Origin: Lachnospiraceae bacterium UBA4260 | Lineage (GTDB): Bacteria > Bacillota > Clostridia > Lachnospirales > Lachnospiraceae | Assembly: GCA_002395235.1 (NCBI GenBank) | Contig: DGWK01000001.1 | Location: 1-41,339, forward strand | Direction: 5' to 3' | DNA length: 41,339 nucleotides | Part shown: one piece after another, positions 8,606 to 16,619 of the stretch | Layout of the letters: each line of letters starts with the position of its first letter | How positions within the stretch are numbered: the first letter of the stretch is position 1 | Program-made: the position numbers and the translations under genes | The notes under the pieces: model-generated | Database searches by the model: none | Seen by the model: the letters and a program-made list of their open reading frames with translations, nothing else | Told to the model about the DNA's origin: nothing

Positions 8606-9388
8606 ATGAGCCGAGATAAAAGAGCAATATTTGTCTTTTATGGAGTCGTGCTATTATTAAGCCTTGTGACTGAGCTTTTGTATATAAGAACTGTAATCAC
8701 GTTTCTCATGGTGCTTCTGATGTGGATTCCCGGCATTGTCGGGATGATCTGCTCGAAAGTCTTTTATGGTAAGGAGGGCTCGCTCGGGATTGCGAACAAA
8801 GTGGAACCCAAATATATACTATTGGGGATTTTGATTCCCTTTGTCTATTTGGTCGGATCTTATTTGATTGCATGGGCAGTGCTCGGGGATCCTACAACCG
8901 GCATGAACTCAGAAATTCTGTTCCGATCGGTTATTATGTTTCTGCCGGGGCTCCTCGGAAGCACACTCACAGCGGCTGGCGAAGAGATTGGCTGGCGCGG
9001 CTTCGCCTTTCCCGTGTTGGAGAGAGAGTTTGGAACGCGCAAGGCGGTGTTCATTAATGGTTTTATATGGGCTCTATGGCATGTGCCGCTTATCATCGGC
9101 GGCGTGTACCAGTCTGCGGTAAACCCGGCCTATGGAATTGTATCTTTTATAGTGATGGTCATGCTGATCGCGTTGATTTTTTGCTGGAGCAGAAGTGTGT
9201 CCGGGAGCGTGATCCCTGCGATTCTTCTTCATGCCTCCCATAATCACATTGATCAGAGGTATTTGCAGCCGATGTCGACAGACCCGCGTGTTCCCTATTT
9301 TGCCGGAGAACAGGGGATGATCACAATCGCCATCGCTGCTGTGATCGCGGTAGTTGTCGTAAGGCACTGGAGGAGAGAATACAGTTGA
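8606..9388 (+). CDS. CPBP family intramembrane metalloprotease
   Basis: 260-aa membrane protein of the CPBP/Abi family (CAAX-protease type). It has about eight hydrophobic segments and the family motifs EEIGWRG at residues 126-132, FIWALWHVP and HASHNH, whose Glu and His residues form the predicted metal site. ATG 8606 follows GGGGGGA at 8594-8600. Members process membrane peptides, some give bacteriocin self-immunity, and most substrates are unknown. A divergent TetR gene ends downstream on the other strand. No bacteriocin gene is visible beside it, so a role in immunity is not supported here. Confidence 0.9.
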   Translation: MSRDKRAIFVFYGVVLLLSLVTELLYIRTVITFLMVLLMWIPGIVGMICSKVFYGKEGSLGIANKVEPKYILLGILIPFVYLVGSYLIAWAVLGDPTTGMNSEILFRSVIMFLPGLLGSTLTAAGEEIGWRGFAFPVLEREFGTRKAVFINGFIWALWHVPLIIGGVYQSAVNPAYGIVSFIVMVMLIALIFCWSRSVSGSVIPAILLHASHNHIDQRYLQPMSTDPRVPYFAGEQGMITIAIAAVIAVVVVRHWRREYS

Positions 9389-9575
9389 AGATATTCGTCC
9401 ATACAATATCTATAGTGGCATGTTACACCGTAACGGTGAAAAATACTGATGAAGCCATCGATGATGACGATTTCCCAGTCTTAATGCAGGTATGCCAGAA
9501 GCATCGACATGAAAAAGGCACCTTGTGCAACGGTATTAACCTGACATGCCGGTTACTTTCTTCACTCAGCAAATA

Positions 9576-10196
9576 TCACTTGAGAATGCTGTCATAGATC
9601 GATCTCATATACTGATAACTCAAGAAAAAGATGTCTTTCATGCTTTTCCCTCTGGCAACAGCATAATTAACAGGAATGACCTCGGTCAGAGACAGCAGGT
9701 AAGAATAGTAATCATAATCGATATCTGTGCGGATATTTTTATCTTTTTTTAACTCCTCTTTAAAGATTGGGGCAATAAGTGTACTCGCCGCTTCAGTCTG
9801 TACATAGCTGCGGATATGCTGCGGTGCTGCGAGCATGTTTTCGAAGAGCTGGAAATCCTCCTGCGAAAGGTAGCGGGACAGATCTTCAGAGAAAAGCTGA
9901 TAACCCTTCTCGAAACCGAGCCGCTTCATGCGGAGCACCCCCGCATCTAAGAGCGACTCGCCGTTTCTGCGCCTGATTTCAATCAGTTGCTTATAAACAT
10001 CACTTATGCAGAGTCCAAACAGATCTGATTTATCGTCAAAATATTGATAAAAGCTTCCTTTTGGCACACCTGCATCAGCAAGTATTCGGTTGATGCTTGT
10101 TTTTTCATAAGGATAATGAACGAATTCTGTACGTGCTGCCTGCAGAATTCGTTCTTTTTTTTCGTCCGGGAGTCTTTCGAAAGTTGTATGTACCAT
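9576..10196 (-). CDS. TetR family transcriptional regulator
   Basis: 206-aa regulator. N-terminal helix-turn-helix: ERILQAARTEFVHYPYEKTS followed by INRILADAGVPKGSFYQYFDDKSDLF. The C-terminal ligand-binding part is helical and not assignable. ATG at 10196 (reading leftwards) has a good AAGGAGGAAGG ribosome site; the frame remains open upstream but that would cross the divergent promoter region. A perfect inverted repeat at 10249-10268 in the divergent gap is a likely operator, so it probably regulates itself and the epimerase gene on the other side. Confidence 0.92.
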   Translation of the reverse strand: MVHTTFERLPDEKKERILQAARTEFVHYPYEKTSINRILADAGVPKGSFYQYFDDKSDLFGLCISDVYKQLIEIRRRNGESLLDAGVLRMKRLGFEKGYQLFSEDLSRYLSQEDFQLFENMLAAPQHIRSYVQTEAASTLIAPIFKEELKKDKNIRTDIDYDYYSYLLSLTEVIPVNYAVARGKSMKDIFFLSYQYMRSIYDSILK

Positions 10197-10248
10197 GCCT
10201 TCCTCCTTTTTCAGTATCTTACTTGCAATGGCATAAAACGTCAAATAT

Positions 10249-10268
10249 AATATGACTAAAGTCATATT
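10249..10268. promoter_or_regulatory. Candidate TetR operator palindrome
   Basis: AATATGAC (10249-10256) and GTCATATT (10261-10268) form a perfect inverted repeat with a 4-base spacer, in the 86-base gap between the divergent TetR and epimerase genes. It lies just before the epimerase ribosome site GGGGAG, so a bound dimer would block that gene. Binding by the neighbouring TetR protein is inferred. Confidence 0.65.
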
Positions 10269-10282
10269 TGGGGAGAAGAAAA

Positions 10283-11101
10283 ATGAAGATCACAGACATT
10301 CGGACGGATGTTCGGAAATTCCGGTTTGAGGAACCCATGAAAGTGGCATTCGCGACGATCAGCGATATGGACGTCTGCCTTATCAAAGTTGAAACGGATG
10401 AAGGCATCACCGGCTTCGGCGAGGCTGCGCCGCTGCCTTTTGTCACAGGAGACAACCTGGAAACGGTACTCTCAGTATGCAGAGAGCTGAGGCAGGCACT
10501 CCTGGGGATGGATCCGCGATCGATCGCTTCAATCCATAAAGTTATGGACAAGCTCTATAACGGAAACACTGCAGTGAAGGCGGGGATTGATATAGCCTGC
10601 TATGACATTTCTGCAAAGTCAGCCGGAGTTCCGCTTTACCGCCATCTTGGCGGAGATGATTCCCACGTACATTCGGATGTTACGATCGGCATTGACACTC
10701 CGGAGAAAATGGCAGAAAAGGCACAGGAATGGGTAAAGAAACAGTTCGAGATACTCAAGATCAAACTTGGAGAGGACATCCGGACGGACGCGGAAAGGAT
10801 CCGGGCAGTTCGCGAAGCGGTCGGAGAGGGCGTTTCTCTGCGTGTTGACGCAAACCAGGGATGGAGTGTGAAAGATACGCTGAGGATCTGTCCGGAACTT
10901 GCACGTTATGGTGTCGACCTTGTCGAACAGCCGGTCGCTGCCTGGGATTATGACGGGTTGCGGGAGATCCGGGAACGCTGCGGACTCTTAATTGCCGCGG
11001 ATGAAAGCTGTCACGGGATCCATGACGCGATCAGGCTTGCTGCTATGCGGGCTGTGGACGTTATGAATATCAAGCTCATGGAAACTGATGAAAGACTATA
11101 A
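10283..11101 (+). CDS. Dipeptide epimerase (enolase superfamily), C-terminally truncated
   Basis: Resembles L-Ala-D/L-Glu and related dipeptide epimerases of the muconate-lactonising subgroup, used in recycling murein peptides. The catalytic set is visible: K159-x-K161 in LKIKLGED, metal ligands D189 (RVDANQGW), E215 (VEQP) and D240 (AADES), and the second base K264 in MNIKLM. The protein stops eight residues after K264, at 272 aa, whereas the family is usually about 350-370 aa; the last barrel strands and the C-terminal cap are missing. The next gene begins inside its end (overlap 11088-11101) and lacks its own N-terminus, so a deletion probably fused the two. Activity is doubtful. Confidence 0.85.
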   Translation: MKITDIRTDVRKFRFEEPMKVAFATISDMDVCLIKVETDEGITGFGEAAPLPFVTGDNLETVLSVCRELRQALLGMDPRSIASIHKVMDKLYNGNTAVKAGIDIACYDISAKSAGVPLYRHLGGDDSHVHSDVTIGIDTPEKMAEKAQEWVKKQFEILKIKLGEDIRTDAERIRAVREAVGEGVSLRVDANQGWSVKDTLRICPELARYGVDLVEQPVAAWDYDGLREIRERCGLLIAADESCHGIHDAIRLAAMRAVDVMNIKLMETDERL

Positions 11102-12479
11102 TGTGGCGGGGATGAGTGTGGCTGTCATCCGGAACGGCAAGCTGCAGAGCGTGAAGGGCTACGGCCAGCGTGACGTGGCGCAGGGACTGCCAATGACTGC
11201 AGAAACAGTCCTTCCTATTGGCTCCGTGACTAAGACATTCACTGCGCTCGCACTGGGGATGCTCGTGGATGAAGGGAAACTCGACTGGGACCGCCCTGTC
11301 ATCTCCTATATCCCCTCTCTGAAACTCAGCAGTCCGCTTCTTACGGAAAACGTGACGGCAAGAGACCTGATGTGCCACCGGACAGGTGTCCCGCGCTACG
11401 ACCTGCAGTGCATATACGGTGTTACGGATGATAAGGAACAGATGGTCCGCTCGCTGGAATATCTGGACACGAACGTTCCTTTCCGGACGCGGCTCCAGTA
11501 CTCCAACCAGATGGTCTCCCTTGCCGGCTATCTGCTCGAGACTATTTCCGGACAGACCTGGCAGAGTTTTGTCAGAGAACGTATCCTGCAGCCGCTTGGG
11601 ATGAGTCATACGGATTTTGAAATAGAATCTCTGTCAAAATATGAGAACACCTCTAAGGGATATGTTTTTGCGGGTGACACATATATTGAGCCGCCCTATG
11701 TACATCTGGGCGCATTTGAACCTGCCGGCGCCATTGTGTCCACAGCAGAGGATATGGCTTTGTATGCCTTGTTCCAGCTGGGAGACGGGACATGGGACGG
11801 AAAGCGCCTGATCAGTGAGGAGAGCCTGAAAGAGATGCACAGGCCGCAGGTGATCGGAAGCCCTTATTTCTGGGAGTTTCCGGAGATCCAGAGCGCGGAG
11901 TACGGTCTCGGCTGGTTTACGGATATCTACCGCGGCGTGAAAATGATCAACCACGGCGGCAACACAAACGGCTTCTCTTCGCAATTGACATTGCTGCCCG
12001 GCAGCAAAGATGCGATCGTGGCCCTTTCCAACGCCAACTCTTCCTTCTCTGTCAATGCACTTGGCCATGTCTTCGCGGATGAAGCGCTTAATGTCGCAGA
12101 AATACCGGACTGGTCCGGACGTTTCATGGAAGTCTTTACGAACCTGATGAACGGGATGATGGCAGGCATGCAGGCTAGAGCGGAGGCAAAAGTTCCGGAT
12201 ACAGTTACTTCACTGCCGCTCGCAGATTATTCGGGCACTTACCGCCATCCGGGGTTCGGTGAAATGGTCTTTACAATGACAGACCAGGGGCTGGCAGGAA
12301 CATGGAACGGATTACCGGCCGTCCTTATTCATTACAATTATGACGCATTCGATCTGATGCTTCCCGTGCTGGGACAGTCTGTACCTGCGCAGTTCGTGAT
12401 CGAGGATGAAAAGATCAAAGGGCTGGAAGTTACTGTCGAAGCAGCACCTGGGATCAGACCCGCACTGTTTAAGCGTTAA
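11088..12479 (+). CDS. Serine hydrolase, class C beta-lactamase-like, N-terminally short
   Basis: 463-aa penicillin-binding-protein-like serine hydrolase. Active-site motifs: S46-V-T-K49 in PIGSVTKTF, Y138-S-N140, and N-H289-G-G in NHGGNTNGF. The C-terminal part from about residue 370 (LADYSGTYRHPGFGEMVF) is a DUF3471-like beta-domain. Relatives normally have a signal peptide and 20-60 residues before the NVPGMSVAVI strand; here that strand is at residue 5, and the upstream DNA is the cut epimerase gene. No good ribosome site precedes ATG 11088, so translation may depend on coupling to the epimerase frame. Without a signal peptide it would stay in the cytoplasm. Confidence 0.85.
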   Translation: MKDYNVAGMSVAVIRNGKLQSVKGYGQRDVAQGLPMTAETVLPIGSVTKTFTALALGMLVDEGKLDWDRPVISYIPSLKLSSPLLTENVTARDLMCHRTGVPRYDLQCIYGVTDDKEQMVRSLEYLDTNVPFRTRLQYSNQMVSLAGYLLETISGQTWQSFVRERILQPLGMSHTDFEIESLSKYENTSKGYVFAGDTYIEPPYVHLGAFEPAGAIVSTAEDMALYALFQLGDGTWDGKRLISEESLKEMHRPQVIGSPYFWEFPEIQSAEYGLGWFTDIYRGVKMINHGGNTNGFSSQLTLLPGSKDAIVALSNANSSFSVNALGHVFADEALNVAEIPDWSGRFMEVFTNLMNGMMAGMQARAEAKVPDTVTSLPLADYSGTYRHPGFGEMVFTMTDQGLAGTWNGLPAVLIHYNYDAFDLMLPVLGQSVPAQFVIEDEKIKGLEVTVEAAPGIRPALFKR

Positions 12480-12544
12480 GAACTCAAATTGCAGATATTA
12501 CCCCGGTTCAGAGTAAAAACACTTTGGACTGGGGTTTATCATTT

Positions 12545-12573
12545 ACACCGCCCTCCGGGCGGAGTTTTCTTTT
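12545..12573 (+). terminator. Rho-independent terminator
   Basis: CCGCCC (12548-12553) and GGGCGG (12557-12562) form a tight stem with a 3-base loop, followed by AGTTTTCTTTT. It ends the epimerase/serine hydrolase transcript. Confidence 0.75.
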
Positions 12574-12614
12574 CGCCGATTCCTTATAGGAAAGAATTTC
12601 CTCTATACCTCTAT

Positions 12615-12863
12615 ATGAATGATGCAGCAAGAAGATATGAGGTGGACTCCTGCAGCGCCTGCTACGCGAATCTTGTCGGCGCGCTGTGGCGCCTTAGGGA
12701 GGACGAGCTTTTGGACAAACTGGACGTGCCGATCGGGATCGGACAGGGCATGCAGGGAAAGACCGGAAAGTGCACCAAAGAGTTCGACGTGTGCAGCATG
12801 GGATGCCCGCCGGAGGAAGAGAAGATCTACGAAGAACTGAAGGCGTATATCCTGAAGAAGTGA
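12615..12863 (+). CDS. DUF362-like cysteine-rich C-terminal fragment
   Basis: Open frame of 82 codons from ATG 12615; the frame is open back to 12489, but that part runs through a terminator. The sequence DSCSACYANLVGAL, then IGIGQGMQGKTGKCTKEF and CSMGCPP, looks like the C-terminal end of a DUF362-type protein of about 400 aa. No ribosome site precedes it, and the rest of the gene is absent. Best read as a remnant of a deleted gene; the family name is from memory and moderate. A small independent cysteine protein is the alternative. Confidence 0.5.
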   Translation: MNDAARRYEVDSCSACYANLVGALWRLREDELLDKLDVPIGIGQGMQGKTGKCTKEFDVCSMGCPPEEEKIYEELKAYILKK

Positions 12864-12891
12864 GCCTGAAAATACTGTGACGGAAAAAGAA

Positions 12892-12952
12892 AGCGCCCCT
12901 CAGGCGAATAAGTTTGAAAAAAGCTTATCGGCCTGAGAGGGCGCTCTTTTTT
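12892..12952. terminator. Bidirectional terminator between convergent genes
   Basis: AGCGCCCCTCAGGC (12892-12905) pairs with GCCTGAGAGGGCGCT (12931-12945) with one bulged base; the interior has a second small stem around AAGCTT. T-run on the right (12947-12952) and A-run on the left (12884-12888) fit termination in both directions, of the fragment on + and the GH13 gene on -. Confidence 0.85.
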
Positions 12953-12961
12953 GATTCCTTC

Positions 12962-14542
12962 TTATCGTATCACCACAAAGGACTGCGCGCCCGCGGTCAG
13001 GGTTCCGCCTTCAAAGCGGCACTCTCCGATCTGATAGAGAGCCACCCCCCAGAGGCCGCCTGCGACCTCCTCCGGAAGAGTGACTTTGAGAGGGCTGCCC
13101 GAAGGATTTACCGCGCAGAGAAGGGAACCGCGCCTGTAAACAAAGGGTTTTCCGGGCTCACTGCAGACGACCTGAAATTCCGCGTCTGCCTGCAGGTCTT
13201 CCTCCTGATGGCGGAGAGAGAGGACGGCGCGGACCGTGTTCAAAAGGGAAGCGGGGTCCTTCTCCTGGGCCGCGACATTCGGGGCATCCTCAGAGTCGTC
13301 GACCGGAAGATAGAGGTCGGACGCCCTGCCGGTGGAGAAACCGAGGTTTGCGCTTCCGTTCCACTGCATGGGAGTTCTGGCGCCGGTGCGGAAGTAGCCG
13401 CCCTCTTTGGTGGGGACATCCAGATACTTCATGCCGATCTCGTCGCCGTAGTACAAAAAGGGCACGCCGGGGAGGGTGAAAAGGAACGAATAGGCCAGTT
13501 TCAGCTCAGCGGTATCCAGGTTGTAGCTGGGACGGATGGTGTCGTGGTTGCAGGTCAGGACAGACATATAGCCGAGCTCTTTGGTGTCCTCGTACCACTC
13601 CAGGTACTGGTCGAGGAAGCGATTAATATTGCCCCCGGCATCCTTTTTGAAGTAGCTGTGGTCCTCCGCGTTCCGGTCCCCGTGAATGCTGCCTCCGTGA
13701 TTGTAGTAGTCGCGCATCAGCGTGGAGTAGCCGCCGCCATGCTCGTTGAGAACAAAGTCCATGTCGTAGCCGCAGCGAAGGGACAGGGAGGGATTGCTCC
13801 ACTCAGCCACCATAGCGGCATCCGGGTATTCCAGGTCCAGCATGCGGCGCACATCTCTCCAGATCGCGGAGGTACCGCTCTTAAGCTCGTCGTCGTTCTT
13901 GACCAGCGAGGAGGCCATATCGACGCGGAAGCCGTCGCAGCCGTGGGAGAGCCAGAAGCGCATGATATCCTTGAGGGCCTCGCGGGTCGCGATCGCAGCC
14001 GGGTCGCGGAAGCTCTTCTGCCAGGGCTCCGTCACCTTGAGAAAGCCGTAGTTGAGGGCCGGCTGGCACTTAAAGAAGTTCAAAATATAGCACCCGCTGC
14101 GCTCGCTCTCTCCGCCCACATAGGGGAGTCCGGAAGCGCCTTTGAAGCAGAAATCGGTCCAGATGAAGCGGTCGGAGAACTCGTTCTTCTCTCTTTTCTG
14201 ACTCTCGCGGAACCAGGGATGCTCCTCGGAAGTGTGGCCGGGGACGAGGTCCAGAAGGACGCGGATCCCTTTTTGATGTGCCTTCTTAAAGAGGCGATAC
14301 AGGTCCTCGTTGGTCCCGTAGCGGGGAGCCACTTTCTTGTAGTCGCGGACGTCGTAGCCGGCATCCTTGAAGGGGGAATCGTAGCAGGGATTGATCCAGA
14401 GCGCGTTGCAGCCAAGGCTCTTTATGTAGTCCAGCTTCTCGATAATGCCGGCTATGTCGCCGATTCCGTCGCCGTTCGTGTCATAAAAGGACTGGGGATA
14501 GATCTCATAAAATACAGTATCTTTTAACCATTCGGCAGCCAT
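12962..14542 (-). CDS. GH13 alpha-glucosidase (alpha-amylase family)
   Basis: 526-aa cytoplasmic-type glycoside hydrolase with no signal peptide. GH13 signatures: FYEIYPQSFYDTNGDGIGD at residues 11-29, nucleophile D208 in GFRVDMA, acid/base E247 in MVAEWSN, and D334 in CNHDTIRP. The overall shape (oligo-1,6-glucosidase/trehalose synthase-like, with the beta-rich C-terminal domain) suggests cleavage of short alpha-glucosides, but the exact linkage cannot be read. ATG at 14542 has CGGAGGT upstream. It is divergent from an AraC regulator across a 178-base gap, which suggests that regulator controls it by sugar sensing. Confidence 0.93.
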   Translation of the reverse strand: MAAEWLKDTVFYEIYPQSFYDTNGDGIGDIAGIIEKLDYIKSLGCNALWINPCYDSPFKDAGYDVRDYKKVAPRYGTNEDLYRLFKKAHQKGIRVLLDLVPGHTSEEHPWFRESQKREKNEFSDRFIWTDFCFKGASGLPYVGGESERSGCYILNFFKCQPALNYGFLKVTEPWQKSFRDPAAIATREALKDIMRFWLSHGCDGFRVDMASSLVKNDDELKSGTSAIWRDVRRMLDLEYPDAAMVAEWSNPSLSLRCGYDMDFVLNEHGGGYSTLMRDYYNHGGSIHGDRNAEDHSYFKKDAGGNINRFLDQYLEWYEDTKELGYMSVLTCNHDTIRPSYNLDTAELKLAYSFLFTLPGVPFLYYGDEIGMKYLDVPTKEGGYFRTGARTPMQWNGSANLGFSTGRASDLYLPVDDSEDAPNVAAQEKDPASLLNTVRAVLSLRHQEEDLQADAEFQVVCSEPGKPFVYRRGSLLCAVNPSGSPLKVTLPEEVAGGLWGVALYQIGECRFEGGTLTAGAQSFVVIR

Positions 14543-14583
14543 TTGAAATACCTCCGTTTATTGTAATTGACGTCGGGCGCCTG

Positions 14584-14612
14584 TTGTACCGCCCTGCCTG
14601 TAATAGTATAAT
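14584..14612 (+). promoter_or_regulatory. Sigma-A-type promoter of the AraC gene
   Basis: TTGTAC (14584-14589), a 17-base spacer and a consensus TATAAT (14607-14612), 108 bases before the AraC start. An opposite-strand TATACT overlaps the same bases and might serve the GH13 gene, but with no clear -35. Confidence 0.6.
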
Positions 14613-14720
14613 ACGCTAAATGAACAGCGGAATTCTTGCTTAATTGCAGGAATTTCTAACAGGATTCTATGATTTTGGGGAATGCTGGCAGTATCTTACT
14701 TTAAAGGAGCAGACAGGACA

Positions 14721-15623
14721 ATGGAGACGCGCAGAAATACAGACCGGCCCGCAGAGCGGGAGAAAGCGAGACACGGCGATATTTTTCTTCCGGTGAACAG
14801 CTATCACTGCCTTGTGCCGCTGACCTATCGGGAGCTTGCGCTCCATTGGCACGAGGAGATGGAGATCACTCTGATCCGGGAGGGCGCGTCGGATTACAGG
14901 GTCGGACAGAGGTCCTTCCGGACCGGAGAGGGAGACCTCATTCTGGTGCCGCCGTACTGCACGCACTCCGCCTTTGAGATCCCGGGCAGGACCATGGTCT
15001 CGGACAGCCTGGTGTTCCATCTGGACCTTCTCGGCGCACAGGGGCAGGACCTGTCGGCGTCCCGATATCTGAGGCCGCTCGCGGAAGGGCAGCTTCAGAT
15101 GCCGGAGGTGATCAGGCGTCCGGACAAGGGCTATGAAGAGATCCGGGACGCCTTTCTCGCGGCATTGGAGTGCTTTCAGAACCGCCCGCCCTTTTATGAG
15201 ATGCGCCTTAAGGAGAAACTTCTTCACACCGTTATTTTGCTGTTTGAACTTGGCTATATCCGGGAACCCGGGGAGGGCCGCAGCGCGCCGTCCGGCCGGC
15301 AGCAGTTAAAGACGGTGCTTCAGTACATCGCGGAACATTACCGCGAGAAGATCAAAGTGGCAGAACTCGCGGGCATGAGCGGATTCAGCGAGAGCTACTT
15401 CATGAGCTTCTTCCGGCAGTATGTGGGGATGAGCTGCATCTCCTATATTAACCACTACCGGATCCAGAAAGCGGCGCACGCGCTGGAGGAGACCTCGGGG
15501 ACGGTGATGGAGATCGCGATGGATCACGGCTTCGACAATATTTCCTACTTCAACCTGCAGTTCAGGCGGGAGTTCGGCATGACGCCGAGGCAGTTTCGGA
15601 TGCGGCAGAAGGAAGGGGCGTGA
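14721..15623 (+). CDS. AraC family transcriptional regulator
   Basis: 300-aa regulator. N-terminal cupin-like sugar-sensing domain with LHWHEEMEITLIREG, ending near residue 150; C-terminal double helix-turn-helix (residues about 200-298) with IKVAELAGMSGFSESYFMSF, YINHYRIQKAA and FDNISYFNLQFRREFGMTPR. I chose ATG 14721, which has AAAGGAGC and ACAGGACA upstream; the in-frame ATG at 14682 has only a GGGG one base away. It is divergent from the GH13 glucosidase, a usual arrangement for a local activator of sugar use. Confidence 0.9.
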   Translation: METRRNTDRPAEREKARHGDIFLPVNSYHCLVPLTYRELALHWHEEMEITLIREGASDYRVGQRSFRTGEGDLILVPPYCTHSAFEIPGRTMVSDSLVFHLDLLGAQGQDLSASRYLRPLAEGQLQMPEVIRRPDKGYEEIRDAFLAALECFQNRPPFYEMRLKEKLLHTVILLFELGYIREPGEGRSAPSGRQQLKTVLQYIAEHYREKIKVAELAGMSGFSESYFMSFFRQYVGMSCISYINHYRIQKAAHALEETSGTVMEIAMDHGFDNISYFNLQFRREFGMTPRQFRMRQKEGA

Positions 15624-15635
15624 GCCGGGCTGGAA

Positions 15636-15872
15636 GTGATGCCTGGAGTGAAAAATCAAGCCCCAGATAAAAACGTCGGAAGGGAACCACACGAAAACGA
15701 AAAAGCAGGCCGGCCGGTCCATAACCCATATCTGAAAAGGGATGACGTGCGGCGCGTACTGGTGAAGAATTATATTGCCTATTACCTGATCGATGAGGAG
15801 GAAGCGAATATCGTTGTCCTTCGCGTTGTCTATAGCCGCCGCGATCAGGATAAGATCCTGAAGACCATCTAA
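15636..15872 (+). CDS. RelE/ParE-like toxin C-terminal remnant
   Basis: Up to 78 codons from GTG 15636 (or ATG 15639). The segment from about residue 40, LVKNYIAYYLIDEEEANIVVLRVVYSRRD, is the last two strands and end of a RelE/ParE-superfamily toxin; the first part (MPGVKNQAPDKNVGREPHEN) has no resemblance to the family's N-terminal helices. Twelve bases after the AraC stop, with no antitoxin gene before it. Most likely a decayed toxin-antitoxin locus and not a functional toxin. Confidence 0.55.
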   Translation: MMPGVKNQAPDKNVGREPHENEKAGRPVHNPYLKRDDVRRVLVKNYIAYYLIDEEEANIVVLRVVYSRRDQDKILKTI

Positions 15873-15960
15873 GAAAAGCCGGGAAAGAAGACGTGACATC
15901 ACCGCCTTCCATTCTTTCTCGCTGCGCCATGCGACAAAATATGCCGATACCCCAGAGGTC

Positions 15961-16035
15961 GGTTTCGAAACGAAACCACCCGATCACGCTTCGAAACGAA
16001 ACCGCCTGCTTACGCTTCGCAACCGGACGCCTTGC
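15961..16035. repeat. 26-bp imperfect direct repeats with internal palindrome
   Basis: TTCGAAACGAAACC begins units at 15964 and 15990, 26 bp apart, each ending in ACGC; a third, shorter and diverged unit starts at 16016 (TTCGCAACCGG). At the first unit GGTTTCG and CGAAACC (15961-15977) also form a perfect inverted repeat with AAA between. It lies about 120 bases upstream of the Lrp gene in a 279-base gap. Possible operator array for that regulator; otherwise unexplained. Confidence 0.75.
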
Positions 16036-16151
16036 TTTCCTCTTTTTGTGCTGATAGGATAATCGTACAGAGTCGACGCTGTGCAGCAACAAGCAACAAA
16101 AAAGCAGAAGAGATCGTTCACAAGATACAACTAAGGAGGCGCCAATAGAAA

Positions 16152-16619
16152 ATGGATAAGATCGATCGTACGATACTGGAACTTATCAAGGACAACGGGC
16201 GCATGAGTTATTCTGAGATTGGGAAAGCCGCGGGACTCTCCCGCGTGGCGGTAAAGAAGCGCATGGATGCGATGGAGAAGGCCGGCGTGATCCGGGGCTA
16301 TCGGGCAGTGATCGATGAGGAGAAGGCCCGGGAAGGGATCCGCTACACGATCGACATTGAAGCGATCCCCGAGGAGTACGCGGAAGTGGTCAGGGTTCTG
16401 CGCGCGGACCGCAAGCTGGAGGCAATCTACAGCACGACCGGCGAGTGCAGGATCCACTGCCTCGGCCGAAGCGCCAACCCTTCGACGATGGAGGCACATG
16501 TGAATTATCTCTTCAACCACACGAAAGGGATCCGAAAGATCAGTTGGCATATTCTGCTTTCGGATCTCAAGAGGACGGAAGGAGAGAGCGTCGATGATGG
16601 AGAGAAAAAGAGAGTGTAG
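16152..16619 (+). CDS. Lrp/AsnC family transcriptional regulator
   Basis: 155-aa regulator. N-terminal helix-turn-helix: MDKIDRTILELIKDNGRMSY then SEIGKAAGLSRVAVKKRMDA; C-terminal RAM-type effector domain from about residue 60 with a normal alpha-beta pattern, followed by a charged tail. AAGGAGG at 16133-16139 serves ATG 16152. Its last 26 bases overlap the start of a free-standing RNA polymerase alpha-CTD protein, so the two are translated together. The overlap lies in the non-conserved tail, which suggests the tail was extended into the next gene. Confidence 0.92.
   Translation: MDKIDRTILELIKDNGRMSYSEIGKAAGLSRVAVKKRMDAMEKAGVIRGYRAVIDEEKAREGIRYTIDIEAIPEEYAEVVRVLRADRKLEAIYSTTGECRIHCLGRSANPSTMEAHVNYLFNHTKGIRKISWHILLSDLKRTEGESVDDGEKKRV

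Noticed and set aside
12914..14527. 537-codon open frame on + opposite the GH13 gene
   Set aside because: It mirrors the GH13 gene, which has all catalytic motifs and a ribosome site; the + translation has no family likeness and begins in the terminator.
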